Source of the DNA: Ashinkailepas kermadecensis
Lineage: Eukaryota > Arthropoda > Thecostraca > Neolepadidae
NCBI GenBank assembly: GCA_034440615.1
Contig: JAOTOM010004787.1
Span: forward strand, 399,001-463,000
DNA length: 64,000 nt
Direction: 5' to 3'
The notes under the pieces: generated by a model
What the model was told of the DNA's origin: nothing
What the model saw: only the letters and a program-made list of their open reading frames with translations
Databases searched by the model: none
Shown here: positions 54,074-64,000 of the stretch, one piece after another
How the letters are laid out: the number at the start of each line of letters is the position of its first letter
Numbering within the stretch: position 1 is the first letter of the stretch
Position numbers and translations under genes: made by a program

Positions 54074-54994
54074 TTAACACGCGCACTGAAATCCGCCCAC
54101 CCTCCGGTTTTTCGTAAATAACTCCCGTTTTTACTGGTCGATATGCGCTATTTTATGCGTTTCATGCTTATAAATGTCCGGCGAGTCGTTTAAAGCAAGA
54201 ATAACGGAAATCCACCGATTTGTTATATCGAGTTAGAAGCCGTTAAAGTCAAAACATTTCGTAGCGCCAGACCACAAAAATCGGAGCTGATGCGCTTCCC
54301 GTATATAGGCAAAAGGGAAGTGTTCTTGACAACACTAGCGACTTGTTTGATGTATATTGTTATGCTATATAGTTTCAAGGTCACATTAGGACACCGAGGT
54401 CATGAGAGGTCAATTGAACCAAACTTGGTCAACTGAAATGTTGTCATAAATGCAAATGACTGTCATGCGATTTATGTCATTTTGCATGTTACTCCCTACA
54501 CATCCTGAAAACTACTGCTTGTCATTGTGTACCTAAGCGTTTCCATACTTCATTCATGTACTTCACTCCTCTCTTCGCGAAGCCGATTTCGCTGAGCCGC
54601 CCGACGGAGCAGTCGGGCGGGCGGCCCGGTTCCGGTAACTGGAACAGGTAACTGACCTGATAAAGTGCTGTTATATAGGTGACCTGAGGTCAAATGCCGG
54701 ATCTAGCATCTGTATTGCATCATTAGTCATGTCCAAAACATCATTGATGCCCATTTTGGAGCATTTAAGCACAATCACAGCGATCCATAACAATACAAGC
54801 CAAGCCACGCGAAACAAACAAATTGACATATGTAACCTCATTTGACCTTGAAGATATTGACCTAAGGTCATGCAATTTGTACACAATAGACTTCACTTCG
54901 GTACCCATCCACCCTGAGAATTTCGTTACTTTAGCTTTAATAGGAGCCGAGATCTTAGAGGGTGCGGAATCCCCCCCCGTCCAGTGCGCGTAAT
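54074..54994 (-). mobile_element. decayed relative of the TTAA-flanked AGGTCA-rich MITE
   Basis: It starts TTAACACGCGCACTG. The reverse complement of its right end reads AATTACGCGCACTGGACG, then a G-run and CTAAGATCTC, as in the left part of 43270-44299. The interior has the same AGGTCA/TGACCT half-sites. Relative to that copy it is inverted, and its ends have decayed. Confidence 0.6.
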
Positions 54995-55289
54995 TGTCAG
55001 AGGCCCTCAAGGGCACGTGTTAAGCACATAACACGTGGTGCGCTTTGCTGGGGGGCGAGCCCTTGTGGACTCCCTCGGCTGCGCCCCTGGTGGGCCCATA
55101 TTGTTGCACCTTTTCAACACAGTCATAATTTCTCAGAAATGAGGCGTGAATACTAGTGGGGAAAAATAATCGTCAGATTTGATGACAGGGGAACGACTAG
55201 TAACATGCCTGACAAGCGATGTCGAACAAACAGCATCCTGCCAATTATTATTCTTTCTTTTTGCTTAACCGGTGTCACCCAAGGCGAAT

Positions 55290-57080
55290 AAACTGGCACC
55301 GCTGGAGCGGCCATCATCATAGTTATCGCTGGGCTGCTGGAGCAGCCGTGGTCACACCACTGGGACAGCTGTGGCCGCTTGGGCGGTTGTCACTGCCAGG
55401 ACAGCTGTGGCCGTTGGGGCGACCGTGGCCACCGGGCCAGCCGCCACCGCTGAAGTGGTGGTGGGTGACCTTCCCAGTCCTTGGCAGCATTTATGGCTCT
55501 CAAGGATACCTTATCTCTGATACGAGCCATCATTATTCCTTGCACCCATCGCCAGTTCTCAAGGACTCATTTAGCTCTCAGAGGGCCTCGATCCCTCGGG
55601 CACCCATCCCAAAGTTCAGGAACATCCCAATCCAGTCCATTCTGGCCCTCAGGGGACCTATTCATCCTTCGGGAGCCCTCTCTATCTTGCATGGGCCATT
55701 CCCAGTATTCGACAAAATTGTCTAGCTTTTAGCTTTCTGTCTAGCTGCTAGGGTCAATTCCTATCTTATCGACAGCTCTTGCGGTTTCAACAACATTCTA
55801 GCTCCTAGCTCTGAAGCTGGCCCTCGGTATTCCTCACCTTAATCTCAAGCGAACATGGAATTTTTTAGCCTCTCAGGGGACCTTGTTCATCCATTAGGAG
55901 CCGTTCTCAACCTCAAAAGAATCCCAGTCCAGTCCTCTGACTCTCACGAGATCCTCTTCATCCCGCAGGGCCCTCCATTGCTTGTAGGGGCCCATCACAG
56001 TTCTCAATAATCCCGTCTAGCTCTCATTTCGGGAGCATTTCAGATCTCGGATAGGCCCTCACTAGTCCTCTTCAGCTCTTAGGGGTTATGTTCATCCCTC
56101 AGAGGCCCTTTCAAACCCAAAGAGCATCCCATCCTTGTCTGACCCTCAGGTGCCCTATTTATTCCTCAGCTGTTAGGGGCCCATTCTATCTGAAACTACT
56201 CTTTCCAGCTGGTATGGGCATTCCAGCTCTCGGTCGGGTCCTCTCTTGTTTTCACGGTCCTTGCTAGTCCTCAGGGTGGACGTCTTCAGGTCTCAATGAC
56301 CCTTTCCACACAAGCTGTTAGATGACTACATTTTTCCTCGGTTATATCTCTGCCCCTCAGGGCGGTCGCTTGGAAGGCCACATCGGACCCACCAGGAGGG
56401 CGGGTACCCATTTATCCCTTGGGTACTCATTAGCGATCCAGGGCCTCCTCTGTCAGGCCGGAGGCCCTCTTTCAACAGCATGGGACCCCTCCATCAGGTT
56501 AGGAGCCCTTGTACGGCTTCGGCCCCATCCGCCGGCCAAAGGGCCCTTTCTGACGGCCCTGGGTCCTCTCCCGTACCTAGGGCCACCTCTGTCCTCTCAG
56601 GGGCCCTCTTTGACGACCCAGGGCATTTTCCGGCAAGCCGGAGGCCCCTTTTCAAACGCTTGGGCCCTGCCCATCAGATCAGGGGCCCTTTATCGGCCTG
56701 GACTCCACTGACAGCCCAGGGACCCTTCATATTGGCTCGAGTCCTCTCAGTCAGCCCAGGGGCCTTCCCAACTATCCAGGGGCCCCTCCGTCGATCTAGA
56801 AGCCCTTCACGTTAGCCAAGGGCCCTCGACATCTTCCTGAGGGCTCTCTTCGTTGTCTCTGGCCCTCTTCATCGGCCGGGACCCTTTCCGTCAGCCTGTG
56901 TCCCTTTCGTCGGTCCAGGTGCCCTACACGTCGGCCCAGGGGCCCTGCACATCGGCCCAGGGGTCCCTCGCGTTGGCCCAGGGGCCCCTCACGTCGGCCC
57001 AGGGACCCTTTATGTCGGTCAAGGGGCCCCTCGCGTCGGCCCAGGGGCCCTTCACGTTCGCTAGGAGCCCATCACATCAC
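55290..57080 (+). repeat. unclassified dispersed repeat, plus copy, with a GGCCCAGGGGCCC tandem extension
   Basis: From 55290 to about 55860 it mirrors 15420-16420, in reverse. It then continues as degenerate 25-40 bp phrases. From about 56350 it becomes a clearer ~24-bp unit (CTTCACGTCGGCCCAGGGGCC) up to 57065. Strand composition is strongly C/T-rich. No coding capacity or ends are recognisable. Confidence 0.75.
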
Positions 57081-57722
57081 ATCACGTGCCTTGAGGGGAA
57101 CTGCGGGCCCCTCGGGTCCTCCGGGGAGGCGTGTCCCCTTCGCCCCCATTGGCTACGCCACTGGAGCCGTATATAATCATATGAACATCATATGAACATG
57201 AACATGGAGGTCCCATCAATTTTGGCCGGATCCCCACCCCCCACAAAAGTGAGTAGTAAGGGAGACCGGAGCTATATGATACACGGGATGGTTGATACAA
57301 CAACATTTTCTCCGAAAGTACGAAGCCGGTTGTCATGGCTACCACACATGCTGATATTGGCACCCTCTTCTCGCAGCAAGAACAAGATCAAGTCCTTTCG
57401 ACCCGCGGCTGCGGAATGGTGACGATGTGGCACATTTTGGGGGCAAAGGTAAAAGTTCAATGTCTGTGATTCCCACTTAATTTCTAATTGTACGCCCACT
57501 TAGTGACTTTTTAGGTGTCTGTTATCATTGCCATGTTCTCCCAGCTTTGCAACGGTGAAATGCTTTATCGTTTGCGCTGCACTGTACTCTCAATGTTGCA
57601 TAACATGTTGCAGCCTGCACCAGAAAGCCTGCGGGGTAAATTGATACAACCTGCATCAACTTAATCAGTGTGTACAATATCGGCCTATTTCAACGTTCTG
57701 TCGACTGGTAATATAATAATGA
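57081..57722 (+). other. intergenic sequence
   Basis: It begins with a CCCATTGGCTACGCCACTGG terminus-like string seen at the edge of other dispersed repeats. No gene seen. Confidence 0.45.
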
Positions 57723-58009
57723 CTGGGATGACCTTTTTTCGTTTCATTCCAACAATTCATGAGCTTTCGGAGCTCCTAGCGGCTGAGTCGTGAGATGAGA
57801 ATGAGAAGTCAATGAGAAGACAATCAAGGTTTTAAAAAAAAATCAAACACAGGACACGAGCAGTGAGGAAAGCAGCACTTTAACGCAGTAAAAAAAACAC
57901 GGCAGAGAATGTAAAATATCACAATTGAAACTGCCACGTAGACCATCTGACGATTGAGCCGCTTGGAGCTCCGAAAGCTCATGAATTGTTTCAAAAAGGG
58001 TCATCCCAG
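57723..58009. mobile_element. 287-bp foldback MITE with ~67-bp inverted arms
   Basis: The left arm CTGGGATGACCTTTTTTCG and onward (AACAATTCATGAGCTTTCGG, AGCTCC) is repeated in reverse at 57943-58009 with few mismatches. The interior is A-rich. The target duplication is not clear. No coding capacity. Confidence 0.85.
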
Positions 58010-58501
58010 ATGTATAATTATCATTCCTATAAACCCCTTTAATGTTTCTGAAAGATTCAATGGTAATGGAATAAAATAATCACATAATTGCCTATTTGTA
58101 TTAAGTGTTTGCTAAAACTGTTTCGAGATAATCTTATTCAATATTTATATGGGAATTTATCACCTAACGGAAAAGACTGCACGAAGGAAAAGGTGCAGCT
58201 ACGGAATGAACGTTTGCGCATTCCATAAATGGCATAAACCATAAGCTATGGTCAGCCAGGACTCAAGACAGTATTTTTACTGTAAAGGTAAAACATGAAC
58301 CTTTCAGATGGCATAAAGTAGTGTCACCAATAGATGATATATTTTATTTAACTTACATTTTATCAACTTACCCCATCGTCAGCAACAACTCACCCCTACA
58401 GCGGTGTAATTGATGAACCGGTAGTTGCGCGATGTTTGGCTCTCTGGTGGAAAGCCCAGAGGATGCCACGAAAAAAATTATTAGGAATTATACAAGAAGG
58501 T
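58010..58501 (+). other. AT-rich intergenic sequence
   Basis: No gene or repeat recognised. Confidence 0.5.
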
Positions 58502-59045
58502 TTAGGCTTGACATATGTGTGGCAATCTCTTCGCTATCCTTCCAAAGTGATGAGTTAATTTTAGTTTCGCCAAAATTGTGTCAACTAGACCCGGCCTCCC
58601 CTTTCTGTTTAAAACAGGGGCATCATGCTGACCAGGCACTCGTTGCGGCCCAGCTAGGGTCCGCTTCAATGCGCTTGGGAACCTCTTCCTGTGGTCGGCG
58701 ACCACCTGGAGAACAAATTGCAACTGGTCCTCGTCTTTGGTCAAACGACCGGAATACTCCTGGACGAGGGCAACACCACGCTCGGCGTGGTTGTTTGTAG
58801 CGGCCAACTTCGCTGCACTGACCCTTGCATCTCTGTACGCCTCGTCCTTCCAGTTGGATGCAGGAAAATCCAAGAAAGCCGCTGTCAACTTCAGATTCTG
58901 GAACGGGCTTTTTGTGTTGGTGGTGAAAAAGTCAGCCACAGTCTTGCCTTGCATGGTATCTGTAACCACCGAGAAACGTTTGGGAGGATTTTCTTTGCCT
59001 TTCACGGTGGACATGGCCAGGGGCGTCGATTTGTATCCTTTTGTG
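58502..59045 (-). pseudogene. fragment of a conserved metazoan family of unknown function
   Basis: The minus-strand frame reads KRFSVVTDTMQGKTVADFF, then FLDFPASNWKDEAYRDAR and ATNNHAERGVALVQEYSG, followed by DEDQLQFVLQVVADHRKRFP. The N-x2-AERGV-x2-Q and Q-x-L-x2-V-x3-R pattern is one I associate with many uncharacterised arthropod and cnidarian proteins. The upstream part of the frame (near 59050-59160, GGGG-rich) looks non-coding. It may be the last exon of a gene or a repeat-borne fragment. No start codon is firm. Confidence 0.5.
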
Positions 59046-59167
59046 GGGGCCATGGCCCCACCAATGTTGATCTTGGCCCCCCCGAATGTTGATTTGGGCC
59101 CCCCCCCCCAATAACCCATGCTATTTTTATGCTGATAAAAAGCTAAAGGAAAATAGAAGAAGAACAC

Positions 59168-60349
59168 TGTGTTAGGTACATCTAAAACTTAGTTGATGTT
59201 AACCAGCACATTTTGTACTGAAAAAGAACAGATTTGGATTAGATAGTGGACTGACTATCCACCTTTTACTACACAATTCAAAATTATGTGAAGAAAAAAA
59301 CAAAATAGCTGGATTTCCCTCCACTGTGCAAGGAAAACTTACAGCATAAAATGTTAAGATTCGCTGATAATGCACTTTAAACCAGATTGTCTTTACAAAA
59401 AATGTTAAGCCACAAAACAACAATTGGATTGTCATACTGATGTTTGTACACACCACCAATGGCAAAACCACATGCATATGAGCTTCAACAGGAATAATTC
59501 CATTCTTAATTTCCAGTCATTGTCAAACTTGCATTGTCCAGTGAACAACAATGACAATTATCATTGAGATTGTGGACATGCAAACTATAATTATCTTCAG
59601 CAGCCCACCTATCACACCATCAGCTTGATATTTACCTAGGTAGGTACCTACCTACATGCCCAATGACGATGCATGTATTCAATATTGCTATGGGGAAGAA
59701 CGAGAGCCATGTGTGGGCAAATCTGCCAGCTTATGATACCATGACAGAGAAAAGTCAGCAAGAAGCTGCATGGACACTGCATTATAATTGGTATTCCTAA
59801 AAGAATAAAAAAGAAAGCTATGGCTCACATGACTTCTAAAGCAAACCTTACACTTTACAGTCATACAAGACCAATGATATACAAGAAATAGCTTTGACAA
59901 GACCAATGTCTCGTACGCCGCAAAAACACCATTATTAAACGCCGCGAAAATAACATTATTTTAAAAGGTACACAAAAGTTCGCCTTCAAACCTAGGTGAC
60001 GTCGCAGCTTTTTCTTCGTATATTGCAGAAATTGGTAGCATCAGGCATGTTTCAATTTCACTGCACATGGGTGGGGGTGATTCTTTTTCAGGCGTACCGG
60101 ACCATAGAGGTAATTTGCGCCGCCTTTGAAGCGAGTACGTTACATGTCTGACTATAAAAGCGGGTGTTTGCGATCAAGGTGCAGGCATGTGGACGTTTAC
60201 GTAAAGGGAATTTACGTTATAGTGTGTGTGATATTTTAGGCGCTGAAGGCGGGGCTAGGATGGGGACATCCCCTTAATGTCTAGATGGTTTTAATTTTAC
60301 TTTACTCCTCAACAAAGTAATTTGTAGTTTGGGTGGGGTTGGGGCTGCG
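59168..60349 (+). other. intergenic sequence before the Gypsy element
   Basis: AT-rich. It holds a 16-bp palindrome (AGGTAGGTACCTACCT, 59638-59653) like the one at 20038. No gene seen. Confidence 0.5.
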
Positions 60350-60512
60350 TGTGATGATGTGTGTTGGCCCACATTCGATGTGACACCACTCAGTACCTGG
60401 CGCCGCCTCTGCGCGCGGTCCGCCGCCGCGGGGCATGCTGACCGATTCGTTGTCCCGTGACCCGAGTGCTCAATAAACCAGTTGGTACCGGACCGCCGCC
60501 GAGTTTACTACA
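60350..60512 (+). mobile_element. 5' LTR of a Ty3/Gypsy retrotransposon
   Basis: It is bounded by TGTGATG and TACTACA (TG...CA form), 163 bp, with CAATAAACC near 60471. It is followed at once by TGGCGACCAGTGAG, a primer-binding-site-like string that starts with TGG, as expected just inside an LTR. The 3' LTR is beyond the window, so the left border is inferred. Confidence 0.7.
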
Positions 60513-60530
60513 TGGCGACCAGTGAGTGAA
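60513..60530 (+). other. primer-binding-site candidate
   Basis: TGGCGACCAGTGAG lies directly after the LTR end and could pair with a tRNA 3' end GGTCGCCA. The tRNA species is not assigned. Confidence 0.5.
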
Positions 60531-60595
60531 CTGACCGGGTCTCTGGGGTTTGGTGTGTCAGTTTCGGTTTTCTTTGTGTACGGTGAAGACGAGTG

Positions 60596-63500
60596 ATGGC
60601 GTTTATTGGCAAAGCGCCGGAATTTGATGTGTCAGTGGAGAGATTTGGTATATATAGCCGACGCATCGAACAGTTTTTCGTCGCGAATGGTATCAATGAT
60701 GATCAAGTGGAGAAACTTCGCGCTATCTTTTTGAGCGTTGTGGGTGCGAGCACGTTTAGCCTGGTCGAAGATTTGATTGCCCCGAAGTCAGTACACGAAG
60801 TGTCGTACAAGGATTTGATTAAGCTGCTCTGCGACCATTTCGAGCCGGAGGATTCATCGATAGTTGCCCGCTTCCGTTTCAACTCGTGCATCCGTGAACG
60901 TGGCGAGTCCGTGCCAGTATACGTGGCTCGGTTGCGGAAGTTGGCGACGTCATGCAACTACGAGCCGTCTATTCTGGAAGAGATGCTTCGTGACCGCCTC
61001 GTCTGCGGTATTCAGAACCAGCCTCTGCAAACCAGATTGCTCAGCGAGCCTGGCTTGACTCTCAAGTCAGCGAACACCATCGCCCTAGCCCACGAATCTG
61101 CCGCTGCCAACGCTGCGGAGCTTTGCGCGACGTCTGCCATGTGTGACGTCATCTGCCGGCTCAGTGGTCGTGAACCAATCGCCGTGCCGACTGGTGGTGA
61201 CGTCATTCAGCGCGTGGATTCAGGTTCCCGGCCCTTTCAGCCGCGACCTGGGGTCGGCAGAGTGGGGGAGCAGCGGGCGCCGTGGCAGAGCAGGGGAGGC
61301 GTCATAGACAGGGCTCCGCGACACAGCGATGGTCCGAGACACAGCGGGCCGGCGTTTCTGGATCGGTGCGCACGGTGTCACAGCCGCCGACACTCACCTT
61401 CTGCGTGCCCCTTTAAAGCGTGCCGCTGTTTCCGATGCGGTGGAGAGGGGCACATCAGGAGAGCTTGTCGCGCAGCGGTACAGGCGCAGGAAATCTGTCA
61501 CGTTTCAGAGGAGACGGTGGACAACAGTGCAATGGTGCTGTCTTCAAGTGTGAATCGCCATTGTGACGGTGAGCGACAATCATACGATTTGTTTCGATCG
61601 CATTCGCAGTTCTCTGGGGGTGGACGTAAACTCCCGCTTATGGTGGAAGTGTCACTGGATGGTAGGGATGCCTGTATGGAGGTGGATACTGGGGCTGCGG
61701 TCAGTGTGCGTTCTGAGCAGGAGCTGTTGCGTCTGTGGGCTCCTGATACACCTGAACTAATACCCTGTGACTCCACGCTTAGAACGTATAGTGGGGAGGT
61801 TCTGCCAGTGTGTGGCCAGATTGAAGTGGCAGTGAAATACGGGGATCAGTGTGGTCAGTTACCGTTGATTGTTGTTAAAGGGGAGGGGCCGATGCTGTTT
61901 GGTCGGAACTGGCTGTCTCACCTCAGATTCGATTGGCCTTCGATCTGCCATTTGTCGGGGAAGGGGGGCCTGAGGGAAACTCTAAGGGAGTTTGCTGAAG
62001 TGTTTGAGGATGGCCTGGGCCGTTACAATGGAGAACAGGTCAGGATTTCAGTGGATCCAGATGTTCAGCCGAGATTCTTTAAGGCTCGGCAAGTTCCCTG
62101 GCTTATAGAGAACAAGTCGACGCGCAGTTGGATGAGCAGATTAAGGAGGGTCTTTGGGAGCCTGTCACACACTCCAGGTGGGCAGCGCCGTTGGTCGTGG
62201 TCCCCCGGGCAGACAGAACTGTACGGATCTGTGGCGACTATCGCCTCACAGTAAACAAGGCTGCACCTGTTGAACAGTATCCCCTCCCCCATGTCGAGGA
62301 CTTGACATCGAAGTTGGTGGGCAGTAAGGTTTTCTCAAAGATAGACCTGAGGTCTGCGTACAATCAACTCGTGGTAGAGGTTGGGTCCCGAGAGTACTTG
62401 ACTGTAAATACACATAGGGGCCTTCTTCGCCCCACCCGGCTCAGTTTCGGATATTCCTCTGCCCCGAGTCTCTTCCAGCGTACAATGGATACCCTCCTGG
62501 CCGGTATTCCGGGTGTGTGTGTGTTTCAAGATGACATCGTTGTTGCGGGTGACTCAGCAGAGTCTCATCTGCAAGCTCTGCGTGAAGTGTTGCGCAGGCT
62601 GAAGGGGGTGGGCTTGCGCGTCAACAAACAGAAGTGCAAATTTGCTGTTGAGAGTGTGACCTATTTGGGTCATAAAGTCAGCGGCAGTGGGATAGAGACG
62701 ACTGTTGAGAAGGTAGGGGCCATTGTGGGCGCGCCCACTCCCTCCAACGTGGCAGAGCTGAGGAGTTGGTTAGGCTTGATCAACTTCTACTCCAAGTTTC
62801 TGTCAGGGCTGTCTACAACATTGGCACCTCTGTATACCTTGTTGAAACGGGGACAAGCCTGGAAATGGACTCAGGCTGAGCATCAGGCTTTCTGCGAAGC
62901 GAAGCACCTGCTGAAAAGCCCACCTTTCCTGGCGCATTTTGATCCGAATCGACCTGTAGTCTTGGCATGTGATGCGAGTCCTGTCGGAATAGGTTGTGTC
63001 TTAAGCCAGCGATTCCAGCATGGGGAGCAGCCTGTGGCTTATTACTCTCGGTCTCTGAATGACACGGAGCGTCGATACTCCCAGACTGACAGAGAGGGTC
63101 TAGCGGTCCTGACTGGAGTGAAACACTTCCATTATTATTTGGCTGGCCGAACTTTCACTATCCGTACTGATCATAAGCCGCTTTTGGGCCTCATTGGTGA
63201 GAATAAGCCTCTACCTCTGATGGCATCGCCGCGCGTGGTCCGTTGGGCGCTCATGCTGAGTGCGTATGATTACAGGCTCGAGTATGCGCCGGCTGCAAAG
63301 CAGGCACATTGCGATGCTCTGAGCCGGCTTCCGCTGCGGCACACTGTTGACTGTGCCATCTCCCCTCCGCCTGCTGAGACAATCCACTTGATGGAGTTCT
63401 TGGATTCAACTCCTGTAACGGCTGATCGGATTAGCCTGTGGACTGCGAGAGACCCGGTGTTGTCGCAAGTGACTAAGTATGTCCGGGAGGGTTGGCCGAC

Positions 63501-64000
63501 ATCGGTTTTGTTGGGACCCGAGTTCGCTCCATACAAAACTCGGATATCTGAACTGAGTGTACAGGATGGCTGTCTGCTTTGGGGCTCCCGTGTTGTAATT
63601 CCGCCCCAGGGCCGTCCGCAAATTCTCAGGCTACTACATGATGGTCACTGTGGGGAGTCACGCACAAAATCGTTCGCTAGAATGTATGTTTGGTAGCCAA
63701 AATTAGATGACGACATCTCGAAGGTAACGAAACTCTGTGAGGTGTGTCAGGAACATAGAGCCAGTGCACCTGAAGTGACCATTCACCCTTGGGTCTGGCC
63801 TGCGAAAGCGTGGCAGCGAGTTCATGTGGATTATTGTGGGCCTATCGATGGGTGGATGTTTCTGGTCATTACGGATGCCCATTCGAAGTGGATGGATATA
63901 TATCCTTCTCGCACAGCAACTTCATTAGGGACAATGGAGCATCTGAGAGCGTCCTTTGCATCATGGGGAGTACCAACATTCTTGGTATCTGATGGTGCCC
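60596..64000 (+). pseudogene. Mag-like Ty3/Gypsy gag-pol with one frameshift and one stop, cut by the window end
   Basis: From ATG at 60596: a gag region, two CCHC knuckles (CARCHSRRHSPSAC and CFRCGGEGHIRRAC, near 61365-61470), and an aspartic protease (MEVDTGAAVS near 61676, GRNWL near 61900). A frame change near 62100-62127 precedes the RT (YPLPHVEDLTSKLVGSKVFS, FQDDIVVAG near 62527). RNase H follows (VLACDASPVGIGCVLSQ near 62950), then an integrase zinc region (LHDGH...CEVC) and the start of the catalytic core (VDYCGP, VSDGA). TAG at 63694-63696 replaces the second Trp of an expected YVWWP. The frameshift could be a natural pol shift, but the lost residues at the junction suggest decay. 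Resembles the K02A2.6/Mag lineage. Confidence 0.92.

Overview
This window is nuclear DNA of an invertebrate metazoan. It has spliced genes with GT-AG introns, tRNA-derived SINEs, non-LTR, Penelope-like and Ty3/Gypsy retroelements, hAT and piggyBac-like DNA transposons, and many minisatellites. The sequence alone does not fix the phylum. An arthropod is plausible, but that is a guess.

Two host genes lie head to tail on the + strand. The first (1-11148) is the 3' part of a DEAD-box helicase of the DDX19/DBP5 (mRNA export) family. Six exons give 250 in-frame codons plus a stop. The second (19845-40926) is a complete six-exon SLC35F6-like membrane protein of 411 residues. Its 77-bp first exon was found by matching the start of the protein and the splice phase. 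No other host gene is convincing. A minus-strand fragment at 58502-59045 belongs to a conserved family of unknown function.

The introns are dominated by tandem arrays of 24, 33, 34, 41, 44, 55 and 82 bp. Several of them begin or end exactly at an exon boundary. The clearest is the 34-bp array at 72-752. Its unit is the last 23 bp of the DDX19 exon plus the first 11 bp of the intron, so the 5' splice site is present about 20 times in a row. Arrays also run into the acceptors of DDX19 exons 4 and 5 and lie against splice sites of SLC35F6 exons 3 and 4. A further array fills the DDX19 3' flank.

Mobile elements: three copies of a 487-495 bp hAT-type MITE, two with perfect 8-bp target duplications; three SINE copies that share one 3' domain but carry different tRNA-like heads, one with a 14-bp duplication; a Penelope-like relic with a GIY-YIG region, and a second small fragment of it; a solo LTR inside a (TA)n tract; a piggyBac-like MITE with TTAA ends and a decayed relative; a broken CR1/Jockey-group LINE; a 4.7-kb hAT transposon with intact ends and perfect 8-bp duplication but a broken transposase; a 287-bp foldback MITE; and a Mag-like Ty3/Gypsy element that starts near 60350 and runs off the right edge. 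Two unclassified repeat families each occur as an inverted pair (12212/18945 and 15420/55290).

The stretches between these features show no coding or RNA gene that I can support.
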